Shown piece by piece: positions 16,304-22,901 of a DNA stretch of 28,378 nt (the stretch's first letter is position 1; each line of letters opens with the position of its first letter). The stretch comes from Pseudomonadota bacterium (GTDB taxonomy: Bacteria; Pseudomonadota; Alphaproteobacteria; Rhizobiales; Hyphomicrobiaceae): the NCBI GenBank assembly GCA_023430315.1, contig JAEZAW010000381.1, positions 1 through 28,378 on the forward strand. Reading direction: 5' to 3'. A program made the position numbers and the translations under genes. The notes beneath the pieces were generated by a model. It worked only from the letters and a program-made list of their open reading frames with translations. It searched no databases and was not told the origin of the DNA.

Positions 16304-17095
16304 ATGTTCAAGCGCCTGTTGACCGAGAGCCGAACGCGGGCCGCCCTCGTGATCGTCGTCGCGTTGCTTGTCATTTGGGAGGCGTGCGTCGAGCTCTTCG
16401 CGCCGTCGCCGATGATCCTGCCGGCGCCCTCGGCCATCTTCGCCGAGTTCTCGTCATCGCCGTGGGTCTTCATCCGCCATTCGGGCTACACGCTGGCCGT
16501 GACGGCCGCCGGTTTCGCGATTGCCGTCGCGCTTGGTGTCGTTCTCGCAGTTGCTATTGTCTATTCGCGCTTTCTCGAGCGGACGATCTATACGCTCCTC
16601 GTCGCGCTCAACAGCATCCCGAAGGTCGCGCTGGCGCCACTCTTTGTCATCTGGCTCGGTACGGGCACGGAACCGAAGGTTTCTGTCGCCGTCATGCTGG
16701 CAATCTTTCCGATCGTGATCGACACGGTGCTGGGCCTTCGCTCCGTCGATCCCGATATGCTGAGCCTCGCTCGCGTCTCGAAGGCCTCGCCCTGGCAGGT
16801 TCTGTTCAAGATCCGCTTTCCCTGTGCGCTGCCGAGCTTGTTTGCGGGCATGAAGGTGGCGATCTCCTTCGCCCTGGTCGGCGCCATAGTCGGCGAGTTT
16901 GTCGCCGGCGGCACGGGTCTCGGCTTCCAGATCCTCGTTGCTCAGGGCCAGTTCGATACGCCGCGCGTGTTCGTCTCGCTGCTTCTGCTGAGCCTCATGG
17001 GCACCGTGCTCTTCTATCTCGTCGACTTTGCGGAGCGCCTCTGCCTGCCCTGGCATGTCTCGCAGAGGCCGCACGTCGGTGGCGCAGGCGGCTGA
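16304..17095 (+). CDS. ABC transporter permease (SsuC/TauC-like)
   Basis: A 263-residue inner-membrane permease with about six hydrophobic segments. The first spans roughly residues 14-30 (ALVIVVALLVIWEACVELF) and the last roughly 225-245. The binding-protein-dependent transport EAA loop, which docks the ATPase, is seen in LARVSKASPWQVLFKIRFPCALPSLFAGMK-like sequence around residues 155-185. It starts eight bases after the ATPase stop. With the two preceding genes it forms a complete importer; the substrate is probably that of the surrounding hydrolytic pathway. Confidence 0.9.
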   Translation: MFKRLLTESRTRAALVIVVALLVIWEACVELFAPSPMILPAPSAIFAEFSSSPWVFIRHSGYTLAVTAAGFAIAVALGVVLAVAIVYSRFLERTIYTLLVALNSIPKVALAPLFVIWLGTGTEPKVSVAVMLAIFPIVIDTVLGLRSVDPDMLSLARVSKASPWQVLFKIRFPCALPSLFAGMKVAISFALVGAIVGEFVAGGTGLGFQILVAQGQFDTPRVFVSLLLLSLMGTVLFYLVDFAERLCLPWHVSQRPHVGGAGG

Positions 17096-17137
17096 GCGCA
17101 TCGCCGACGGCCGTAGCAGGAACAACAGCGTGCTGGA

Positions 17138-18073
17138 ATGACACCTGCCAACGTCGCCATCGGAGCTGCAGCGCTTATTCTCACGGCCGCTCTGTGGGGA
17201 AGCAATCATGTGGTCGCGCGGGCGATGCACGACACCGTGCCGCTGACGGCCATGGTGTTCTGGCGTTGGGCGCTGGCCTTGCTCCTGCTCATCCCGATCG
17301 CGCTCCCGCAAATGCGGAGGGAACGAGAGCCGCTGCGCCGGAATATTTCCGGCTTGGCATTCGGTGGCGCGATCGGCGTCGGTATTTTCTCGATCCTGCT
17401 GATTGGCGGCGCCTACCAGGGACTCGCCACAGATGTTTCGATCATCAATGCGACGACGCCGGCCTGGGTCGCTGTCATCGCCTGGCTCGAGGGGCGAAGC
17501 CTGCTCGGGCCGCGCGGCTGGCTCGGCTTAGCACTCGCCTTCCTAGGGACGGTTGTCATCATCCTCCGCGGCGATCTCGCCGCGCTGATCACGGTGGACA
17601 TTCACATTGGAAGCCTGTGGTCGCTGCTCGGTGCGATGACGTTCGCGTGGTTCTCCCTCAGGGTTCGCGACTGGAGCCGAGAGATAAGCTCACTTTCGCT
17701 TACGACCGTCACGGCGTGGTTCGGATTTATTCTGGTGATGGCGCCCGTCTATCTGCTGTGGCTGATGTCTGGTGGCGAACTGATTTCCTTCCGCACGGAG
17801 GATCAAACCCTGGCCTGGGCGAGCGTCATCTATGTGGCCCTCGGGCCGACGCTGCTCGGCAATGTCTGTTATCTCTTCGGCGTCAGCGTCGTCGGGCCGC
17901 AGCGCGCAGCGGCGTTCCTCTATCTCAGCCCGATCTTTGCCGCGCTCTTATCCATCACGCTGCTTGGCGAAGCCCTGCATCTGTTTCATTTCGCGGGCTT
18001 TGCGCTCATCGTGATCGGTCTGGTGGTCGTCAACACCAGCGCGCCGCCGAAGAGATCTGCTGCTGAAGAGTGA
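17138..18073 (+). CDS. EamA/DMT-superfamily transporter
   Basis: A 311-residue inner-membrane protein with ten predicted hydrophobic helices arranged as two EamA repeats. The first repeat begins AALWGSNHVVARAMHD (about residues 17-32), a variant of the family's opening motif, and the second begins around residue 158 (LLGAMTFAWFSLRVRD). Family members export amino acids, nucleobases or other small metabolites; the direction and substrate here are unknown. It lies 42 bases after the permease on the same strand and ends 20 bases before the convergent tctA. I see no clear terminator between the two. Confidence 0.88.
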   Translation: MTPANVAIGAAALILTAALWGSNHVVARAMHDTVPLTAMVFWRWALALLLLIPIALPQMRREREPLRRNISGLAFGGAIGVGIFSILLIGGAYQGLATDVSIINATTPAWVAVIAWLEGRSLLGPRGWLGLALAFLGTVVIILRGDLAALITVDIHIGSLWSLLGAMTFAWFSLRVRDWSREISSLSLTTVTAWFGFILVMAPVYLLWLMSGGELISFRTEDQTLAWASVIYVALGPTLLGNVCYLFGVSVVGPQRAAAFLYLSPIFAALLSITLLGEALHLFHFAGFALIVIGLVVVNTSAPPKRSAAEE

Positions 18074-18093
18074 CAGTGCGCGTGTCGATTGCT

Positions 18094-19575
18094 TCACGCC
18101 TTGGATCGTCGCGCGAGCCACCACGGCAGGATCACGATCAACACGGCCATGACCCAGAGTGAGTTCGAGATCGTGCTCTGGAAGAGGATCGATACGTCTC
18201 CACCGGAGAGGGCGAGTGCATTGCGCAAGTTCGTCTCCAGGACCTTGCCGAGCACGAAACCGAGAATGATCGGCGCCATGTCGAAGCCCTGTTTCCTGAG
18301 CGCCCATCCCAAGACGCCGATTGCGAGCATCAGGAGCACGCTCGTCACGCTGGAATAGGCTGTATAGACGCCGAGAATGGAGAGCAGCAGGATCGTCGGG
18401 ATGAGCCACGTGTTGGGCACCTGCAGCATCTTCACGAAGATGCGCACCATCGGAATGTTCATGATCAGCAGCATGATGTTGCCGATGTACATCGACGCAA
18501 TGAGGCCGCCGGCGAGTTCAGGTTTCTCGGTGAAGAGCTGCGGTCCTGGCTGGATGTTGTAGAGCAGGAGCGCACCGAGCATCACGGCGGTCGTGCCGGA
18601 GCCAGGCACGCCGAGCGTCAGCATCGGCACGAAGGCGCCGCCAGCAGCGGCATTGTTGGCGGCTTCCGGAGCTGCGAGGCCGCGCATGTCGCCTTTGCCG
18701 AACGTCCCCTTGTCGAGAAGTTGCTTCTCGGTGGTGTAGGCGACGGCGCTCGCAACCGAAGCACCGGTTCCCGGCAGCACGCCAATGACGAAGCCGGAGA
18801 TGGAGCTGCGGATGGTCGGCCACCAGCATGCCTTAATATCCGCCCAGCTCGGAAAACCCTTGCCGATCGGTATGGGGTTCAGCGTTCCGGCAAACTTGCT
18901 CTCCAGCATGAGCAGGATTTCGCTGACCGAGAACAGCCCGATCACAATGATGATGAACTCGATGCCATCGTGCAGCTCAGGCTGATCGAACGTAAAGCGA
19001 TAAGCGCCGGAGGTCGGATCGAGACCGATGGTCGTCAGGAGAAGGCCGATCAGGCATCCGATGATCGTCTTGACGGGCTCGGCGCCGACCATCGAGGCGA
19101 GCGTCGCGAATGCAAAGATCATAAGTGCCACGTACTCGGCAGGCCCAAACTTCACGGCGAACAGACCCAGCAACGGCGCGAAGAATGTCAGGCCGACGAC
19201 GGCCAGGATACCACCGACGAAGGATGAAAGCGCGCTCATCGTCAGGGCTTCGGCACCGCGGCCCTGTCTGGCGAGCGGATAGCCGTCCATGGCCGTCATG
19301 ACAGCACCGGCATCGCCCGGCACGTTGATGAGGATGGAGGAGATGCGTCCGCCATATTCGGCGCCGTAGTAGATCGCCGCGAGCAGGATCATGCAGCTCT
19401 CAGGCGGCATCTTCATGGTGTAGGCGATGGGGAGGATGAGCGCGATGCCGTTGATCGGGCCAATCGCGGGAAGCGCGCCAATGATGGTGCCGAGGAAGCA
19501 GCCAACCAAAGCGTAAAGAAGATTGATCGGTGTCAGCGCGACGGCAAAGCCGGTCCACAGATAGTCGAGCGACAT
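18094..19575 (-). CDS. tctA: Tripartite tricarboxylate transporter large permease TctA
   Basis: A 493-residue inner-membrane protein with about 11-12 hydrophobic segments, the large permease of a TTT system. The N-terminal conserved stretch reads GALPAIGPINGIALILP (about residues 31-47), where the usual PGxGP has Ala for the first Gly. The ISSILINVPGDAGAVMTAMDGYPLA region follows, and the mirrored second motif VLPGTGASVASAVAY lies near residue 273. The start is the ATG at 19575 (MSLDYLWTGF), preceded by AGG seven bases upstream. The frame stays open to 19722, but that stretch overlaps tctB and is Arg-rich. It works with TctB and the binding protein TctC to import a carboxylate. Confidence 0.92.
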   Translation of the reverse strand: MSLDYLWTGFAVALTPINLLYALVGCFLGTIIGALPAIGPINGIALILPIAYTMKMPPESCMILLAAIYYGAEYGGRISSILINVPGDAGAVMTAMDGYPLARQGRGAEALTMSALSSFVGGILAVVGLTFFAPLLGLFAVKFGPAEYVALMIFAFATLASMVGAEPVKTIIGCLIGLLLTTIGLDPTSGAYRFTFDQPELHDGIEFIIIVIGLFSVSEILLMLESKFAGTLNPIPIGKGFPSWADIKACWWPTIRSSISGFVIGVLPGTGASVASAVAYTTEKQLLDKGTFGKGDMRGLAAPEAANNAAAGGAFVPMLTLGVPGSGTTAVMLGALLLYNIQPGPQLFTEKPELAGGLIASMYIGNIMLLIMNIPMVRIFVKMLQVPNTWLIPTILLLSILGVYTAYSSVTSVLLMLAIGVLGWALRKQGFDMAPIILGFVLGKVLETNLRNALALSGGDVSILFQSTISNSLWVMAVLIVILPWWLARRSKA

Positions 19576-19583
19576 GAGGGACC

Positions 19584-20063
19584 TCAGCCGGGAAAGAGCA
19601 ACGTGCCGGACGGGAGATATGTCCCGAGGCCGAATTTGAAGATGGCGAACCAGAAGAGCGCCTGGGCAGCGCCGATCCCGATGGCGCCGCCGACGCTCGC
19701 GCCGAATAGGTAGGCAGCCCAACCACAGGCGAGGAACGCTGTGGGTAGGAAGCCTACGTAGTCCATGATGGCCATCGCGAGCGTGGTGACGGCAATGAGG
19801 CTGATCGCGCTACGCAATGCCTCTCCCTGGGGCCAGGGATCTGAGGAGCCTGGGCTGAGGAAGTACCAGATGCCACTCAAAGCGAGAGCCAGCGAGAGGA
19901 TGAAGGGAAAGGCTTGGGGGCCAAGCGGATCGGAAGAGAAAGCGTACTCGATCCGGCTCGTGGCGATTGCCAGTATGGCGGCAAAGGCGAGCAGGATCGA
20001 TGCGGTCACGCGGCCGCTGAACGTGCCGTTTTGCTGCCCTTCTTCATGAGGAGAGCTCGACAA
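19584..20063 (-). CDS. tctB: Tripartite tricarboxylate transporter small permease TctB
   Basis: A 159-residue membrane protein with four hydrophobic helices (about residues 19-37, 53-70, 87-107 and 117-140), the small TTT subunit. The LGPQAFPFILSLALALSG motif in the N-terminal half is typical of TctB. The start is a TTG at 20063: the antisense strand carries AGGGAGG (20069-20075) five bases upstream, and no in-frame ATG precedes the first helix. It ends eight bases before tctA, so the two are cotranscribed. Confidence 0.85.
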   Translation of the reverse strand: MSSSPHEEGQQNGTFSGRVTASILLAFAAILAIATSRIEYAFSSDPLGPQAFPFILSLALALSGIWYFLSPGSSDPWPQGEALRSAISLIAVTTLAMAIMDYVGFLPTAFLACGWAAYLFGASVGGAIGIGAAQALFWFAIFKFGLGTYLPSGTLLFPG

Positions 20064-20140
20064 GTATGCCTCCCTGGGGAATGCGCACGATTGGGTGAGG
20101 CAGGGCCGTCTCTCGCGTGCGCGAAGACGGCCCCCATCGA

Positions 20141-21115
20141 CTACTTGATCAGGCCGGCTTCCTGGGCGAGGACCTTGAACCGCGCCACATCGCTTTTGAC
20201 GTGCGCGTCGAAGTCTTTGCCAAACGACACGAATGGATAAAGACCGCGTGCCTCCTGCTCTTTCTTGAAATCGGCAGTCTTGGTCAGCTTCTGAACGGTC
20301 TCAACCCACCAGTTGTAGTCCGCATCGGAGACCTTGGGTCCGACGTACAATCCGCGCCAGACCGTCCAGAGGATGTCGAAGCCCTGCTCCTTGGCCGTGG
20401 GAATGTCCTTCGCATCGCCGGTCAGGCGCTCGGGAGACATAACGGCCAGCACGCGAACCTTGCCGGACTTGTGGTGAGGAAGAAATTCGGCGATGTCGCT
20501 CGAACCGATCTTGACGTGCCCGCCGAGGACATTCGTCACGACCGGGCCGCCGCCTTCGAGCGCGATGTAGCGCATCTTCTTCGGATCCTGACCGGCAGCC
20601 TTGAAGATCAGAGCGGCCTTCATCCAGTCCTGGCTGCCCACGGCACCGCCACCGGCGACCGAGAAGTCTTGAGGCTTCTCCTTGATGCCGTCGATCAGGT
20701 CCTTGAGAGATTTGTAAGGGCTGTCGGGTGAGACGATGACCGAGCCGAACTCGGCTCCGAGCGCGCCGACCCAACGCACGGCGTTCTCGTCGTGCGCTCC
20801 GAACTTCTTCTGCGCGAGGAGGAGAGCGGAACCCGTCGATACGGCGACGATCGCACCGGGGTCACTCGGACGCGTGCCGATGATGTGGTTGTAGGCCGTC
20901 GCCCCGACGCCACCTTCCATGTAGGTGTACGTCATCGGCTTGTCGATCAAGTTGGTCGATTGCAACGCGCCGCCGAGAAGTCGGCACGTCAGATCGAAGC
21001 CACCTCCCGGCTTTGCTCCCACAATGCACTCCGTCTTGTCCGGCTTGGCGACAGCCGGCAAGGAAAGTGCAAACACCGAACATGCGATTGCGATCGCGCC
21101 CCGAAACATTGGCAT
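20141..21115 (-). CDS. tctC: Tripartite tricarboxylate transporter substrate-binding protein TctC
   Basis: A 324-residue periplasmic binding protein of the Bug/TctC family. The signal peptide MPMFRGAIAIACSVFALSLP ends at AVA/KPDK (residue about 23). The mature N-terminus TECIVGAKPGGGFDLTCRLL resembles the citrate/tricarballylate TctC branch more than generic Bug receptors, so a di- or tricarboxylate ligand is plausible. I chose the ATG at 21115, six bases after GGGAG; a TTG 15 bases further upstream is possible but would overlap that ribosome site. It is the first gene of the tctCBA operon, 77 bases ahead of tctB, and is divergent from the mddA-like gene. Confidence 0.88.
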   Translation of the reverse strand: MPMFRGAIAIACSVFALSLPAVAKPDKTECIVGAKPGGGFDLTCRLLGGALQSTNLIDKPMTYTYMEGGVGATAYNHIIGTRPSDPGAIVAVSTGSALLLAQKKFGAHDENAVRWVGALGAEFGSVIVSPDSPYKSLKDLIDGIKEKPQDFSVAGGGAVGSQDWMKAALIFKAAGQDPKKMRYIALEGGGPVVTNVLGGHVKIGSSDIAEFLPHHKSGKVRVLAVMSPERLTGDAKDIPTAKEQGFDILWTVWRGLYVGPKVSDADYNWWVETVQKLTKTADFKKEQEARGLYPFVSFGKDFDAHVKSDVARFKVLAQEAGLIK

Positions 21116-21386
21116 AACGGCTCCCTGCAAGGTTTCTTGTGGGGGCCATATTACATGTATTCAGCCCGGTGAGCGAGGCGAGCCGGCCAACGGTCCAAGC
21201 AAAGGTCCATTGCTGTTTCACGGAGGTTTGTTACCTACGTGATGAGCCACTCCTCTGGTCGTCCAGCAAGCCGCGGCTTCCCCTTTAAGTTGCTGAATCC
21301 AGGCCGGGATTAATCGCTTTTCAACCGGCTCTCCCTCTCACCTGAACGCCGCGAGTTGTGCCACTTGAAGTTTTCGTGTCTTGACT

Positions 21387-21400
21387 CGGTCGTTCGACCG
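21387..21400 (+). promoter_or_regulatory. TetR-type operator 1 upstream of mddA
   Basis: CGGTCG-TT-CGACCG, a perfect six-base inverted repeat with a two-base centre, directly follows a TTGACT hexamer (21381-21386). It therefore lies in the spacer of a possible promoter. The second copy has identical arms. The likely ligand is the TetR regulator encoded at 22283. Confidence 0.65.
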
Positions 21401-21419
21401 AATTACGCATTTTGACATT

Positions 21420-21433
21420 CGGTCGGTCGACCG
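21420..21433 (+). promoter_or_regulatory. TetR-type operator 2 upstream of mddA
   Basis: CGGTCG-GT-CGACCG has the same arms as operator 1 and is flanked by TT/AA, extending the dyad. The centres of the two operators are 33 bp apart, about three helical turns, so two dimers would bind the same DNA face. It follows a TTGACA hexamer at 21412-21417. Confidence 0.65.
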
Positions 21434-21483
21434 AAATTTTTGACAGCGATCCAACGTTAAGCTTACAAATAAGGGAGCGTCCC

Positions 21484-22260
21484 ATGGGTGGTATCGCGGC
21501 AGTTCTGTATGGTGGCCTCGCATACATCGTCTTCCTGGCCAGTTTTCTCTATGCCATTGCTTTTGTCGGCAATTTGCCTGTGCCGAAGACCATCGACAGC
21601 GGCGAGCCGGGAAGCGTGGTCGTCGCGCTCCTCGTCAACACGCTGCTGCTTGGCCTCTTTGCCATCCAGCACAGCGTCATGGCGCGACCGGCATTCAAGC
21701 GGTGGTGGACGCGTTTCGTGCCGCATTCCGTCGAGCGGACGACCTACGTACTTTTGGCGAGCCTCGTGCTCTTGCTCCTCTACTGGCAGTGGCGACCGAT
21801 ACCCGAGATCGTGTGGTCCGTGTCGCACCCGGTGCTCGTCGCTGCGCTGCACGCCATCTTCTGGATCGGTTGGGCTACTGTGCTCTTGAGCACCTTCCTC
21901 ATCAATCACTTCGAGCTGTTCGGTCTCAGCCAGGTCTTCGCGCGGCTGACGGGGCGCGAGTTGCCGGCGCCGAGATTTAGGACGCCGCTGTTCTACAAGT
22001 GGGTCCGGCACCCGCTTTATCTCGGCTTCCTGCTTGCGTTCTGGGCGACGCCCACCATGACCATCGGGCATCTACTCTTTGCAGTTGGGACGACAGGCTA
22101 CATCCTCATCGCGATCTACCTCGAGGAGCGTGACCTGATCGATCTTTTCGGCGATCAGTATCGGCGCTATCGGAAGCAGGTTGCGATGCTCATTCCATGG
22201 CCCGTGAGACAGAACGCGGTTCCGCCCCTCAGCCCGGCCGACAAACTCGAACGCCGATGA
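21484..22260 (+). CDS. mddA: Methanethiol S-methyltransferase (MddA-like membrane protein)
   Basis: A 258-residue integral membrane protein with about six hydrophobic helices, related to isoprenylcysteine carboxyl methyltransferases and NnrU. Conserved features of the MddA group are FAIQHSVMARPAFKRWW (about residues 58-74), the LLLLYWQWRP helix end, STFLINHFELFGLSQV, and the C-terminal S-adenosylmethionine-binding region VRHPLYLGFLLAFWATPTMT and LEERDLIDLFGDQYRRYRK. MddA methylates methanethiol to dimethyl sulfide using S-adenosylmethionine. The ATG at 21484 follows AAGGGAG. The gene is followed at 22 bases by a TetR gene and preceded by paired operators. The function is assigned from recalled family resemblance; a methyltransferase acting on another small thiol is the main alternative. 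Confidence 0.78.
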   Translation: MGGIAAVLYGGLAYIVFLASFLYAIAFVGNLPVPKTIDSGEPGSVVVALLVNTLLLGLFAIQHSVMARPAFKRWWTRFVPHSVERTTYVLLASLVLLLLYWQWRPIPEIVWSVSHPVLVAALHAIFWIGWATVLLSTFLINHFELFGLSQVFARLTGRELPAPRFRTPLFYKWVRHPLYLGFLLAFWATPTMTIGHLLFAVGTTGYILIAIYLEERDLIDLFGDQYRRYRKQVAMLIPWPVRQNAVPPLSPADKLERR

Positions 22261-22282
22261 TCGAAGCAAGGAGAGACACGGC

Positions 22283-22897
22283 ATGGCGCGCGTGGTGACC
22301 AAGAAGCCGGAAACCAGCACGACGCTGCTCGAGGCAGCAAAGAAGGTCCTGCGCCAGAATGGTTATGCTGGTCTCTCCACGCGCGATGTGGCTGCGGCGG
22401 CAGGCGTGCCGCTCAGCCAAATCCACTATCACTTCGGATCGAAGCAGGGTCTTCTGCTCGCGCTTTTCAAGTATCAAAATGCCCAGCTCCTCGATCGGCA
22501 GAATGCCCTGTTCGGGAATACGTCCCTGAAAGTTTCGGAGCAGTGGGACAAGGCCTGTGATTATCTCGACGAGGATATCAGCTCGGGTTACGTGCGCGTG
22601 CTACAGGAGCTCAGTGCCGCCGGCTGGGCCGATGCCGAAGTCGCGAAGGTCGTCCGCGATGCAATCAAGGGCTGGATCGATCTCATCGTCGGTGTTGCGA
22701 AGCGCGCCGAGCAGGAGCTTGGCGGCCTCGGCCCTTTCTCGGCCGAAGAAGTCGGCGCTCTCGTCGCCAACGCATTCATCGGTGCGGAAAGCCATTATCT
22801 GCTCGGCCTCGAACGGCGAGGCGTGCCCGTGCGCCAGTCCTTGCGGCGCTTTGGCGATCTCATACGTATTGCGGAGAATACTTTAGCCAACAGGTGA
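22283..22897 (+). CDS. TetR-family transcriptional regulator
   Basis: A 204-residue TetR regulator with the helix-turn-helix at about residues 10-56 (LLEAAKKVLRQNGYAGLSTRDVAAAAGVPLSQIHYHFGSKQGLL is the region; recognition helix near SQIHYHF). The C-terminal helices form the ligand-binding and dimerisation domain. AAGGAGA lies about eight bases before the ATG. It sits between mddA and the hydrolase-glycosyltransferase gene (four-base gap to the latter), so the three are one operon. The CGGTCG-NN-CGACCG pair in front of mddA is its probable target. Confidence 0.88.
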   Translation: MARVVTKKPETSTTLLEAAKKVLRQNGYAGLSTRDVAAAAGVPLSQIHYHFGSKQGLLLALFKYQNAQLLDRQNALFGNTSLKVSEQWDKACDYLDEDISSGYVRVLQELSAAGWADAEVAKVVRDAIKGWIDLIVGVAKRAEQELGGLGPFSAEEVGALVANAFIGAESHYLLGLERRGVPVRQSLRRFGDLIRIAENTLANR

Positions 22898-22901
22898 AAC
22901 C

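Larger units (their letters stand above)
21116..21483. other. Divergent intergenic region between tctC and mddA
   Basis: A 368-base non-coding stretch separating two divergent operons. No convincing gene is seen. Its mddA-proximal end carries two palindromic operators (next two entries) and three TTGAC hexamers, at 21381, 21412 and 21440. The first and second each directly precede a palindrome. TTGACA at 21440 with TTACAA at 21463 is a 17-base-spaced promoter, but it would start transcription inside the ribosome site. The tctC-proximal half shows no promoter I would defend. Confidence 0.6.

Noticed and set aside
18074..18093. Bidirectional terminator between the convergent EamA and tctA genes
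   Set aside because: The 20-base gap contains no hairpin followed by a T-run on either strand.
21440..21468. TTGACA-N17-TTACAA as the mddA promoter
   Set aside because: The spacing is good, but transcription would begin within the ribosome-binding site of the gene at 21484; the promoters overlapping the operators are more plausible.
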